Below are positions 37,422 to 48,674 of a stretch of DNA of 64,000 bases, one piece after another. Source of the stretch: Nocardia tengchongensis (GTDB lineage: Bacteria; Actinomycetota; Actinomycetes; Mycobacteriales; Mycobacteriaceae). Position 1 is the first letter of the stretch. Each line of letters opens with the position of its first letter. The stretch spans positions 186,001 to 250,000 of the forward strand of contig NZ_CP074371.1 of NCBI RefSeq assembly GCF_018362975.1. The letters run 5' to 3'. The notes beneath the pieces were generated by a model that ran no database searches, had not been told where the DNA came from, and saw nothing but the letters and a program-made list of their open reading frames with translations. The translations under genes and the position numbers were made by a program.

Positions 37422-37509
37422 CTCGAAACCCTAACAAGTGCTTGGTTTTTGGACAATCGCCAGCAGCTGGGCAGGCGCGACTGGCCCGACTGCTTACGCT
37501 GGGCCGGTG

Positions 37510-38133
37510 ATGCACGCTGTGCTGTCTTTTGCTGTCGTCGCCGGGCTGCTGACCGTTGTTCCCGGTTTGGATACCGCGGTTGTGCTGCGGGCGGCGGTCA
37601 GTCGTGGCCCACGCAATGCGTTTGCCACTGCCGTCGGGATCGGGTGCGGGACGCTGGTGTGAGGTGTGGCCGCGGCGGCGGGGGTGTCGGCGCTGGTGAC
37701 CGCTTCGGTGGCGTACTCGGGGCTGCGGATCGCGGGGGCGATCTATTTGGCGTGGATGGGGGTTGGCATGGTTCGGGCCGGGCTTCGGCGGCCGGCGACT
37801 GTGCCTGGGAGCGAGGTGGAGGAGTCTCCGCGGGGCTTGTTCGGGGCCTGGGCTCGTGGGGTGGGGACCAATCTGCTGAATCCGAAGGTTGGGGTGTTCT
37901 ATGTGGCCATGCTGCCGCAGTTTCTGCCGGACGGAGTTCCTCCGCTGCTGATGGGGTGCGTACTGGCTGTGGTGCACAACGTCGAGGGGATGGTGTGGTT
38001 TGCCGGGATCATCGGGGCGGCGGGGGTGGCCAGGGCGTGGTTGGGGCGGGATGGGGTGCGGCGGGGGATGGATGTTGTGGCGGGGACGGTGGTGGTCGGG
38101 TTCGGGGTGAAGTTGGCGGTAAGTCGGCGCTGA
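37510..38133 (+). pseudogene. LysE-family amino-acid exporter with internal TGA
   Basis: Reading from GTG 37507 or ATG 37510 gives LSFAVVAGLLTVVPGLDTAVVLRAAVSRG, GTLV, then TGA (37660-37662), and in the same frame GVAAAAGVSALVTASVAY, WARGVGTNLLNPKVGVFYVAMLPQFLP and further helices. The family usually has Trp here (GxLVWG), so TGA replaces TGG by one base. Either the gene is inactivated or the base is miscalled. Leaderless layout: TACGCT, six bases, GTG. Confidence 0.8.
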
Positions 38134-38207
38134 CCGGGGGTGGGGGGCAAGTTCAGGTGGGCATTCAGGGTGATCCCCGATGCGGGTGAGCAGGGGGCGA
38201 CAGCACG

Positions 38208-39934
38208 ATGGGTGGCATGACGAGAACGAGCGACTGGTCCGGGAGCGGCGGGCGTACCGGCTTCTCCGATCAGCTTCACGATCTGTGGCAGACGCGGCCG
38301 GTGCGGTTCCCCAAGGACGGGCCGATCGCCGGAGTGGCCGTCGGGTTCGGGCGGCGGTACAACGTCGATCCCGTGCTGGTGCGGGTGGCGTTCGTGGTGT
38401 CGGCGCTGTTCGGCGGGGCCGGGATCGTGCTCTACCTGATGAGCTGGCTGCTGCTGAGCCAGGCGGGCGACCAGTCGTCGGCGGCGGAATCGCTGTTCGG
38501 GCGCGGCCGGTCGTCGCAGAACTCGTCCAAGACCATCGTGCTCATGGTGGCGTTGGGGATCGCCGTGAGCACGATGGGACCCGTCGGGGTCGGTCTCGGC
38601 GGGTCCGGCGTCATCAGCTTCGCACTCATGCTGGGCGGGTGGTGGCTGCTGTATCAGCGCCAAAGCCAGCCCACCGCAGCATATTTCGAGCAGACATCGG
38701 CGGCCGGGCTGATGGACACCGGCTACCCGAGCACCGCGGGACCGTACTGGACCGGCTACCCGGGCACCAATGCGGTCACCTTCCAAACCTACGGGCCGTA
38801 CACGACGCTGCCCGATCATTACGAGCCCGACCCGAACCAGCCTGCGAACACCCCGGCAACCGGTGCAGCCGAGGCCGCCCCGCAGTGGCAACGGAACAGG
38901 CAGCGGCACAAAGCTTTCCGGACACCGACAATGTGACCGAAGTACTCGAAACCCGCTATGCGCCGGCCTCGTCGGTGACCGACACCGTGGTGCTGCACAA
39001 GTCCGAATCCTCCTCGGGCCCAGGCACTTCGGAACAACCCGATGACTCCGCTCAGACCCCGGCGACGGCGGTGAATCTCGCCAAACCCGGATTCCCCGCC
39101 GCGACAACAGACGAGAAGGAAACCGACGAGGACCGTGACGGCAAGACGTCCATAGCGCCCGCCGCCCCCACCATCGGTAAACCGCCTGTCCTGCACCGCA
39201 TCCCGTCGACCTCTGATCGCCCCCGCGCCGGATTCGGCCCCGCCCCCAGCTCCCCCGACTTCGGCCCCACCCCACCCGGCTGGGATCCACTCGGTGTAGC
39301 CCCACTCGCCTGGCAACTGCCGGAGCCGCCCGCACCGGTCCAGCAGGCCGTACAGGCTCCCCCGACCCGCCCACGGTCACGACTGACCCCGGTCACCATC
39401 GGCCTCGCGATTCTCGCTGCCGCCGCAGCCGGTTCGGTCGCCGCCTCCGGAGTGGATTGGATGACACCGGGCCGCATCGGAGCCGCCGCCCTCGCGGTGG
39501 TCGCGGTCGGCCTCATCGTCGGCGCGTTCATGCGCCGCGGCTACGGCCTCATGGTGCTGCTGGCCCCGCTGGCCGGCTTCGTGATCCTGGCCTCGCTGAT
39601 CGGCCCCATCCAGTTCGACGAAGGCGCGATGGGCGACCACAAGTGGTCCGCCGCAACAGGTTCCGAACTACTGCCCGTCTACCACGTCTCGATGGGCTCC
39701 GGCACGCTCGACCTGAGCAAGCTGCAGCTGACCGAGGATCGCGCCGTCGAAGTGAAGGTGCGCATGGGCGATGCCCGGGTGGTGCTGCCGCCCAACCTGC
39801 GCGTCAACACGACCTGCAATGTCCGCATGGGTGATTCGAATTGCCTGAGCGGAATATCCGGCCCGGCAACGGGTCCCGTCCTGAACCTGACCGTCGACGT
39901 ACAGATGGGAAACGCGGAGGTGAACCGTGGCTGA
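38208..39934 (+). CDS. PspC/LiaF-like membrane protein (frame broken)
   Basis: The N-terminal PspC domain (DGPIAGVAVGFGRRYNVDPVLVRVAFVVSALFGGAGIVLYLMSW) is followed by more membrane helices, then a Pro-rich linker. The frame ends at 38936, but the sequence continues one frame over (FPDTDNVTEVLE onward) with four C-terminal helices and a LiaF-like domain (YHVSMGSGTLDLSKLQLTEDRAVEVKVRMGDARVVLP). Adding one base in CTTTCCG (38914-38920) rejoins them; about 575 aa. Probably part of an envelope-stress system like the PspC histidine kinase at 18-19 kb. Confidence 0.83.
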
Positions 39935-40133
39935 GAACAAGAACAAGAACCGTCGTCCCTCGTTCGGACTCCTGCTGGCCGGCCTGCTGGGCCTGGGCGT
40001 GAGTGTGTGGGCCTTCATCGGCCCCCACTTCTGGCCCGTCTCCGGCGCGCTGTCGCTGGGCTGGATCGTCGTCATCGCCGCCATAGTCGTCGGCATCGTC
40101 CTGGTTCTCACCCCGAAGAAGAACCGGGACTAG
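39927..40133 (+). CDS. small two-helix membrane protein
   Basis: A 68-residue protein with two hydrophobic helices (GLLLAGLLGLGVSVWAFIG and LGWIVVIAAIVVGIVLVL) and a basic tail. GTG 39927 overlaps the end of the PspC/LiaF-like gene by eight bases with GGAGGTG upstream; they form one operon and may work together in the membrane. Function unknown. Confidence 0.8.
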   Translation: MAENKNKNRRPSFGLLLAGLLGLGVSVWAFIGPHFWPVSGALSLGWIVVIAAIVVGIVLVLTPKKNRD

Positions 40134-40206
40134 CGCGCCGACCGCGCTGCCCCACTCCCTCGCCGGGACAGCGCACTCCCCTTCTCGGAACTGCCCTTCC
40201 GAGAAG

Positions 40207-40246
40207 GCGCAAGGCCCCGCATCCGAACGGATGCGGGGCCTTGCGC
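40207..40246. terminator. bidirectional hairpin terminator before guaA
   Basis: Perfect 19-base arms GCGCAAGGCCCCGCATCCG and its complement around AA. It sits between converging genes (39927 + and guaA -). There is no long T-run on either side. Confidence 0.8.
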
Positions 40247-40264
40247 GTTGTCAGCGGGAGAACG

Positions 40265-41831
40265 TCACTCCCATTCGATGGTGCCCGGCGGCTTGCTCGT
40301 CACGTCGAGCACCACGCGGTTGACCTCGGCCACCTCGTTGGTGATGCGGGTGGAGATGCGCTCGAGCACCTCGTAGGGCAGGCGGGTCCAGTCCGCGGTC
40401 ATGGCGTCCTCGGACGACACCGGGCGCAGCACGATGGGGTGGCCGTAGGTGCGGCCGTCGCCCTGCACGCCGACGCTGCGGACATCGGCCAGCAACACCA
40501 CGGGGCACTGCCAGATCGACTTGTCCAGCCCGGCGGCCGTGAGCTCCTCGCGCGCAATGGCATCGGCCTGACGCAGCAGCTCCAGCCGGTCGTGGGTGAC
40601 CTCGCCGATGATGCGGATGGCCAGACCCGGACCCGGGAACGGCTGGCGCGCAACGATTTCCTCGGGCAGCCCCAGCTCACGGCCGACCGCGCGAACCTCG
40701 TCCTTGAACAGCAGCCGCAGCGGCTCGACCAGCGCGAACTCCAGGTCGTCCGGCAGACCGCCGACATTGTGGTGCGACTTGATGTTCGCGGTGCCCGTAC
40801 CGCCGCCGGACTCGACGACGTCCGGGTACAGCGTGCCCTGCACCAGGAACTCGACCTTGGTCTCGCCCTGCTCGCCGACCACCTCGGAGACCGCGTCCTC
40901 GAACGACCGGATGAACTCCCGGCCGATGATCTTGCGCTTCTCCTCCGGATCGGTGACGCCCTTCAGCTCACCCAGGAACTTGTCGACCGCGTCGACGGTG
41001 ACCAGCTTGGCCCCGGTCGCGGCGACGAAATCGCGCTGCACCTGCTCACGCTCGCCCGCACGCAGCAGACCGTGATCGACGAACACACAGGTGAGACGGT
41101 CACCGATGGCCCGCTGCACCAGCGCGGCCGCGACCGCGGAGTCCACGCCGCCGGACAGACCGCAGATGGCGTGGCCGTCACCGACCTGCTCACGCACCTG
41201 GTTGATCAGCGCCTCGGCGATATTGGAGGCCGTCCACGCGCCCGGAATCTCGGCGATCTCGTGCAGGAAGCGGCTCAGCACCTGCTGGCCGTGCGGCGAG
41301 TGCAGCACCTCGGGGTGGTACTGGACACCCGCGAGCTTGCGCGCCCGATCCTCGAACGCGGCGACCGGCGCGCCCGCGGAGGTCGCGGTCACCTCGAACC
41401 CGGCCGGGGCGTCGGTGACGGCGTCGCCGTGGCTCATCCACACCGGCTGCCGGGTGGGCAGGCCGCCGTGCAGGATGCCGCCGTCGACGCTCAGCTCGGT
41501 GCGCCCGTACTCGCGGGGTCCCGGTGTGCGCCACCGTGCCGCCGAGCGCCTGCGCCATCGCCTGGAATCCGTAGCAGATACCGAAGACCGGCAGATTCAG
41601 ATCGAACAGCCGCGCGTCGAGCTGCGGAGCGCCCTCGGCGTACACGCTGCTGGGTCCGCCGGAGAGAATCACGGCGAGGGGCTGCTTCTCCGCGATCTCC
41701 TCGACGGTGATCGTGTGCGGCACCACCTCGGAATACACACTCGCTTCGCGCACCCGGCGCGCGATCAGCTGCGCGTACTGCGCGCCGAAGTCGACAACAA
41801 GGACTGGTCGCTGGGTTTCTGCCACCGCCAT
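40265..41831 (-). CDS. guaA: GMP synthase (glutamine-hydrolysing) (frame broken)
   Basis: Converts XMP to GMP using glutamine and ATP. The N-terminal amidotransferase ([30 protein letters not shown], Cys in [13 protein letters not shown] in GVQYHPEV) is followed by the ATP pyrophosphatase P-loop ([12 protein letters not shown]) and the C-terminal dimerisation domain ending PPGTIEWE. The frame breaks at GGGG 41515-41518; removing one base restores [14 protein letters not shown]. The gene is essential for GMP supply, so I read this as a sequence error. About 522 aa. The guaB genes are downstream in the window. Confidence 0.95.
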
Positions 41832-42143
41832 AGTCTAGTGAGCGATACAGGACACACCGCCGCCGGGCAACCCGTGATCACACAATGCCCGAACGCGAGC
41901 GCGACCCGCGTTTGGACCATCACCCCGGGCCGGGCTGCGCCGCGGCCTCGGAGGCGGTTGCCCGCCCGGCCCGGAAGTGGTGGCAGAGGGACGCTATTCG
42001 CTCGGGTGGAGGCGCGAATAGGGACTTCCGGCCCTGCCGAACGGAGAATTCCGGCCCTGTCCTCGGGGGTCCAGCGACACCCGCGGTACCGGTGGGCAGG
42101 AAAGCTCGCCAGTTTGTCACCCCTGCTGGCTATCCTCTACCTC
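41832..42143. other. 312-base intergenic region with leaderless promoter
   Basis: Between divergent guaA and the hydrolase. TATCCT at 42131-42136 is followed by seven bases and GTG 42144, a leaderless promoter. Nothing else stands out. Confidence 0.5.
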
Positions 42144-42968
42144 GTGCCATTCGCCCGTGCGATCGATGCCGAGATCCACTACGAAGACAGCGGGGGCGAA
42201 GGTCCGGTTGTGCTGCTGGGGCACGAATTCCTCATGGACCGAACGATGTTCGCGTCGCAACAGGCGGCGCTGACTCCGGAGTTCCGGATCGTGACCTGGG
42301 ATGCGCGCGGACACGGCCGCACCCGCGACGAGGGGCTGCCGTTCACCTACTGGACCTCCGCCCGGGACGCGCTGACCGTCCTGGATCAACTAGGCGCGGA
42401 TCGAGCCGTGGTGGGCGGGACCTCGCAGGGCGGATTCATCGCCCTGCGCACCGCGCTGCTGGCCCCCGAACGCGTCGCCGCCCTCGTCCTGCTGAGCAGC
42501 GAGGCGCACGAACCGACCGCCGCCGAACTCGTCAATGCCCGAAAGTTTCTGGACAAATGGCATGAGGACGCCCCCCGCCCCGCGCTCGCCGAATACCTCG
42601 CCCGCTGGCTCATCGGCGACGACGACTGGTACCGCGCCGTCTGGGTGAAACGCTGGCTGGCACGCGACCCGTCGGCCACCGAGATCGCCGCCGGCGCCCT
42701 GCTGAACCGCGACTCGGTCCTGGCCCGACTACCCGAAATCACCTGCCCCACTTTGGTCATCCACCCGACCCGCTCCGGCGTCCCCCGCTCCCACGCCCGC
42801 GAACTGGCCGACCGCCTCCCCCGCGCCAGCTACGTGGAGATCGAGGGCGCCCGCCAGACGGTGAACATGACCCACCCAGTGGCGGTCAATTCCGCGATCC
42901 GAGAGTTCCTCCGCGACATCACTCCCCCGCCTCCCCGTACCTTCAGCGGCCGGCTGGGAGCCGTTTGA
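42144..42968 (+). CDS. alpha/beta hydrolase
   Basis: A 274-residue alpha/beta-hydrolase-fold protein: VVLLGHEFLMDRTMF oxyanion region, IVTWDARGHGRTRDEG, nucleophile VGGTSQGGFIALRTALL, and late acid CPTLVIHPTRSGVP. The C-terminal His is less clear than usual: the VEIEGARQTVNMTHP segment has His only as THP. The substrate is unknown; the fold suits esterases or dehalogenase-like enzymes. GTG 42144 was chosen for the leaderless promoter. Confidence 0.85.
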   Translation: MPFARAIDAEIHYEDSGGEGPVVLLGHEFLMDRTMFASQQAALTPEFRIVTWDARGHGRTRDEGLPFTYWTSARDALTVLDQLGADRAVVGGTSQGGFIALRTALLAPERVAALVLLSSEAHEPTAAELVNARKFLDKWHEDAPRPALAEYLARWLIGDDDWYRAVWVKRWLARDPSATEIAAGALLNRDSVLARLPEITCPTLVIHPTRSGVPRSHARELADRLPRASYVEIEGARQTVNMTHPVAVNSAIREFLRDITPPPPRTFSGRLGAV

Positions 42969-43055
42969 CGTCTCGCACCCGTGCCGGCGGCTGGGTGCCG
43001 AACCGATTTCGGACGTACCCGACGAGTTACCCAAATCGGCACGAAATCAGCTGTC
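42951..43055. repeat. 104-bp interspersed repeat, copy B
   Basis: Matches copy A (17175-17278): shares CGGCTG-GAGCCGTT at the start, GTGCCGGCGG, GCCGAACCGATTTCGGACGT and CGAAATCAG-TGTC. It overlaps the last 18 bases of the hydrolase gene and again lies between converging genes (hydrolase + and guaB3 -). Confidence 0.75.
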
Positions 43056-43133
43056 ACGTTCACACACGGAACGACTGACCGAGAGCTTCGACAGTCGGCT
43101 CAACCGAACGGATCCGGCAGACCGCGAATACAG

Positions 43134-43175
43134 CTCGCGCCCTTGCGCATTCGAACGAATGCACAAGGGCGCGAG
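43134..43175. terminator. bidirectional hairpin terminator before guaB3
   Basis: 20-base arms (CTCGCGCCCTTGCGCATTCG and near-complement, one mismatch) around AA, between the hydrolase (+) and guaB3 (-). Confidence 0.75.
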
Positions 43176-43189
43176 GCCGGGGTCTTCGC

Positions 43190-44323
43190 TCAGCCCCGGA
43201 CGTTCAAACCGACCTTCTGGAATTCCTTCAGGTCGCTGTAGCCGGTCTTGGCCATCGAACGACGCAGGCCGCCAACCAGATTCAGCGAACCGAACGGGTC
43301 GTTGGACGGGCCGTTGAGGACCTGGTCCAGCGGGACGCGCTCCTCCTCGACCGCGTACGGCAGCACCGCGCCACGCGGGACCGACGGGTGAGCGGCGGCC
43401 GAGGGCCAGTACCAGCCGTTGCCGGGGGTCTCGCGGGCCATGGCCAGCGGCACGCCCAGCATGACCGCGTCCGCGCCGCAGGCGATGGCCTTGGCGACAT
43501 GACCGGAGGTCAGCGTCTCGCCGTCGGCGATGACGTGCACGTAGCGGCCGCCGGTCTCGTCCAGGTAGTCGCGGCGCGCGGCGGCGGCGTCGGCAATGGC
43601 GGTGGCCATCGGCACCCCGATGCCGAGCACCTCGTTGGTGGTGGTCGCGCCCTGCATGGAGCCGTAGCCGACGATGACGCCCGCCGCGCCGGTGCGCATC
43701 AGGTGCAGCGCGGTGCGGTGATCGGACACCCCGCCCGCGACCACCGGCACATCCAGCTCGGCGATGAAGGTCTTCAGGTTCAGCGGCTCACCGTCACCCA
43801 CGTGCTCGGCGGAGATGATGGTGCCGTGCACCACCAGCAGGTCGATCCCGGCCTGCACCAGGCTCGGGGTCAGCGCGCGCGCGTTCTGCGGGCTGACCCG
43901 CACCGCGGTGGTGACGCCGGCGGCACGCACCTCGGCGACCGCGGCGGCCAGCAGATCGGCCTTCATCGGCGCGGCGTGCAGCTCCTGCAGCAGCGCGATC
44001 GCCGCCTCGGTGCCTTCCTTCTCCGCGACCTCGGTCAGCTGCTGGACCTTCGCGTCCACATCGGCGTGCCGGGCCCACAGGCCCTCACCGTTGATGACGC
44101 CGAGCCCGCCGGCCTTGCCCAGTTCGATGGCGAACTTGGGCGAGACGAGCGCGTCGGTCGGATGCGCGAGGAACGGGATCTCGAAGCGGTACGCGTCGAG
44201 CTGCCACGCCAGCGACACCTGCTTGGACGAGCGGGTCCGCCGCGAGGGAACGATGTCGATATCGTCCAGCTCATAGGTGCGCCGGGCGGTGCGGCCCATG
44301 CCGATCTCGACCATATCGCGCAT
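43190..44323 (-). CDS. guaB3: GuaB3 family IMP dehydrogenase-related protein
   Basis: A 377-residue protein of the GuaB3 family, lacking CBS domains. Landmarks: ARRTYELDDIDIVPSRRTRSSKQV, FEIPFLAHPTDALVSPKFAIELG, the phosphate-binding AGVIVGYGSMQGATT and CGADAVMLGVPLAMARETPG. The catalytic Cys loop of true IMPDH is replaced by SMQGATTTNE, so the reaction may differ. In cyanobacteria a GuaB3 reduces GMP to IMP; in actinobacteria the role is less certain. It sits downstream of guaB2 with a hairpin between. Confidence 0.88.
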   Translation of the reverse strand: MRDMVEIGMGRTARRTYELDDIDIVPSRRTRSSKQVSLAWQLDAYRFEIPFLAHPTDALVSPKFAIELGKAGGLGVINGEGLWARHADVDAKVQQLTEVAEKEGTEAAIALLQELHAAPMKADLLAAAVAEVRAAGVTTAVRVSPQNARALTPSLVQAGIDLLVVHGTIISAEHVGDGEPLNLKTFIAELDVPVVAGGVSDHRTALHLMRTGAAGVIVGYGSMQGATTTNEVLGIGVPMATAIADAAAARRDYLDETGGRYVHVIADGETLTSGHVAKAIACGADAVMLGVPLAMARETPGNGWYWPSAAAHPSVPRGAVLPYAVEEERVPLDQVLNGPSNDPFGSLNLVGGLRRSMAKTGYSDLKEFQKVGLNVRG

Positions 44324-44364
44324 CGTTGTTCAGTCCTTTCGGTGTTCGGTTGCCGGACATGACA

Positions 44365-44396
44365 AAACCGGTCCGCGGCAATGCGCGAACCGGTTT
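44365..44396 (-). terminator. hairpin between guaB2 and guaB3
   Basis: AAACCGGT at 44365-44372 pairs with ACCGGTTT at 44389-44396; the minus-strand reading ends in TTTTG. It may terminate or attenuate guaB2 transcription before guaB3. Confidence 0.6.
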
Positions 44397-44403
44397 CGGC
44401 CGG

Positions 44404-46282
<1,879 letters not shown>

Positions 46283-46696
46283 GTGCGTGACCATCTACCA
46301 CCTGGCTTGCCGCCGGATCCATTCGCCGGAGACCCCTCCGACCCGTCGGCCGCGCTCGATGCCATCGAGCCGGGGGAACCGCTGGATCCTCACGAGCGCC
46401 TAGCGGTCGAGGAAGATCTCGCCGACCTCGCGGTGTACGAGGCACTACTGGCCCACCGCGGCATCCGCGGACTCGTGGTCAGCTGCGAGGATTGCCGGCA
46501 GGATCACTACCACGATTGGGACATGTTGCGCGCCAACCTCCTCCAGCTACTGGTGGACGGCACGGTGCGACCGCACGAGCCCGCCTACGACCCGACGCCC
46601 GAGGCCTACGTCACCTGGGACTACTGCCGCGGCTACGCGGACGCTTCCATGAACGAGGCACTGCACGGCGACGGATTCGACGGGTTCGACGTCTGA
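46283..46696 (+). CDS. DUF5319 family protein
   Basis: A 137-residue acidic protein conserved beside guaB2 and sigD in mycobacteria and relatives. Diagnostic parts: ERLAVEEDLADLAVYEALLAHRGIRGLVVSCEDCRQDHYHDWDMLRANLLQLL and EAYVTWDYCRGYADASMNEAL, with a Cys pair (CEDC) and another Cys in WDYC possibly binding a metal. Function unknown. GTG 46283 fits the leaderless promoter. Confidence 0.85.
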   Translation: MRDHLPPGLPPDPFAGDPSDPSAALDAIEPGEPLDPHERLAVEEDLADLAVYEALLAHRGIRGLVVSCEDCRQDHYHDWDMLRANLLQLLVDGTVRPHEPAYDPTPEAYVTWDYCRGYADASMNEALHGDGFDGFDV

Positions 46697-46703
46697 ATTC
46701 ATC

Positions 46704-46741
46704 GGAAAGGGCCTGCATCCGCTGGGATGCAGGCCCTTTCC
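46704..46741. terminator. bidirectional terminator with T-run
   Basis: 17-base perfect arms GGAAAGGGCCTGCATCC and complement around GCTG, followed on the plus strand by GTTTTCG. Between the DUF5319 gene (+) and rsdA (-). Confidence 0.9.
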
Positions 46742-46798
46742 GTTTTCGCCTCATGAAAAGCCGATGGCCACAGGGTCATCGGGTCGAGCCGGCACCCC

Positions 46799-47937
46799 TC
46801 AGTGCGTCCCGGGCACCGGAACCGGCACGGCGGGGCCTCCGGTCGGCACCGCGAGCGAGGACGGCAGCACCGGCGCAATCGTGATCGGCGGCTGCTGCTG
46901 AGTCGGCGGCTGGACGGGCGGCTGCGTGCCACCGCCGGGCGTTCCGGGGTTGCCCACGGTCGGCACCACCACCGTCGTCGGATTCACGACGGTCGGCGGC
47001 ACGGTCGGCGGTTCGGTCTCCCCGGCGGGATGGTCGGGATCGTGGTCAGCGGCGGGACGGTCGGCGGGGTGGTGAGCGAAATGCCGCCACCGCTGGCCGG
47101 ATTCGGGTTCGGGTTGGTGCCCGCCACCGACGAATCGACCGACGGCGGGGTACCGTCCGGCTTGGTCGCCGGATTACCCGACGGCACCGGCACATTCGCG
47201 GAGGTCGGGACGCCCGGCACCTTGGTGGTGGTCGGAGCGACCGCCGCCAGCGACTCGGCAACCTTCGGAGCGGTCGCCTGCAGCTGGGTGTAGAGCTGCT
47301 GCCAGCGATCGGTCAGATTGTCCTTCTTGCCGGAGTCGTTGACCTGGGAGGCATTGTCGGCGGCGCGCTCCATCAGCGGCTTGGCCTCTTCGGCCTTGCC
47401 CTGCGCGATGAGCTCCTTCGCCTGGTCCAGATCACTGTCCGCCCGCGAGACGACCGTGGACTGGGCCTGCTCGCTGAACACGACCGTCTTCATCTTCCAC
47501 AGCGGATCGCCGGGACTCGCGTTGTAGGAGAACGCCGTCAGGCCACCGAAGATGAGCGCCAGGGCCGCCGCGGAACCCAGGATCGGCCGGACCAGCCGTA
47601 GTCGCCCGCGGTTGCCCGCGCCGATTCTGGCCTGTCGTGCGCCGATCTCCTGATTGACCGCGGCGACGATGGCATCCAGGTCCGGTCCGGCCGGCAACGG
47701 CTCGGCCATGATCTCCGCACGCCAGTCGGCCAACAGGGCCGCCAGCTGGTATTCCTCCGAAGTGCCCGTCTGCACGGGACCGTCACCGGAGATGGCGTCG
47801 ATCAGCGCATCGTCGCGTCGCACCGCGGCGATATCGACCGGCCCGGTATCACCGGACGCCTCGGCGTAGGGACCGCTGTTCTGCGATCCAGGTTGCGCCT
47901 TGAAGTCGCCCCGACCGCGCTCGCCATCCCTAGCCAT
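46799..47937 (-). CDS. rsdA: anti-sigma-D factor RsdA (frame broken near the end)
   Basis: The N-terminal cytoplasmic part (RRDDALIDAISGDGPV, YQLAALLADWRAEIMAEPLP) is the SigD-binding anti-sigma domain. One membrane helix follows (LRLVRPILGSAAALALIFGGLTAF), then an extracytoplasmic region with a helical segment (STVVSRADSDLDQAKELIAQGKAEEAKPLMERAA) and a Pro/Thr-rich tail. The tail changes frame at CCCC 47020-47023; adding one base gives GETEPPTVPPTVVNPTTVV and ends PVPVPGTH at 46799. ATG 47937 overlaps the sigD end by eight bases, so they are translationally coupled. Confidence 0.87.
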
Positions 47938-48511
47938 ACATTTCACCTGCCCTCGCCACTTGAGACTTGAGTTTCGCGAGTGCCCGGTGCTGGGCGACTC
48001 GTATAGCACCCGCCGTACTGCCCACGGCGACTGCGGTTTCTTCAGCCGACAGACCCATGACCAGGCGAAGGATCAGGATTTCTCGATGCTTCTCCGGAAG
48101 CGTCGCCAGCAGAGCGTTCATCTGCCGGCTTGTTTCGGATTCGAGTGCTCGCTGCTCCGGCCCCTGGTCGGTGGATATGACATCCGGTACTTCGGCCATG
48201 GCGTCCGCCTTGTTACGGGCGGAATTTCTGTGGGCGTCCGCGACCTTGTGCGAGGCGATGCCGTAGACGAACGCCATGAACGGTCGACCCTGGTCCTGAT
48301 ACCGGGGAAGAGCAGTCATGACGGCCAGACAGACCTCCTGCGCGACGTCGTCCGCGGAGAGCTGGCCGCGTTCGGCCGATCCGATACGCGCACGGCAATA
48401 CCGCACCACGAGGGGGCGGATGCTGACCAGTACCTGGGAAAGGGCCGCCCGGTCGCCCTGCGCTGCGGCAGCGACGACAGCGGGATCCAACTCCTCACCC
48501 GTGTTGTTCAT
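47930..48511 (-). CDS. sigD: ECF RNA polymerase sigma factor SigD
   Basis: A 193-residue ECF sigma factor. Region 2: LSQVLVSIRPLVVRYCRARIG and LSADDVAQEVCLAVMTALPRYQD with FMAFVYGIASHKVADAHRN. Region 4: LLATLPEKHREILILRLVMGLSAEETAVAVGSTAGAIRVAQHRALAKLK. Controlled by the downstream anti-sigma RsdA. Position next to DUF5319 and guaB2 matches SigD of mycobacteria. The start ATG 48511 has only weak AGGA upstream. Confidence 0.92.
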   Translation of the reverse strand: MNNTGEELDPAVVAAAAQGDRAALSQVLVSIRPLVVRYCRARIGSAERGQLSADDVAQEVCLAVMTALPRYQDQGRPFMAFVYGIASHKVADAHRNSARNKADAMAEVPDVISTDQGPEQRALESETSRQMNALLATLPEKHREILILRLVMGLSAEETAVAVGSTAGAIRVAQHRALAKLKSQVARAGEMYG

Positions 48512-48674
48512 CGTCAGAGCTGTTCCTGGCGTTTACGAGAGTGGCACGGCGGCGGGAAGGCAAGCCGGTGCTTCCGCGGAGGGGCGGAACGGTCCAACAA
48601 TAGCGGCTGACTTACTCGAGCCACTCGTTACGGGGTCCTTCTCGGGGAGGACTCAGGGAAGTGCCGGAGATCAC

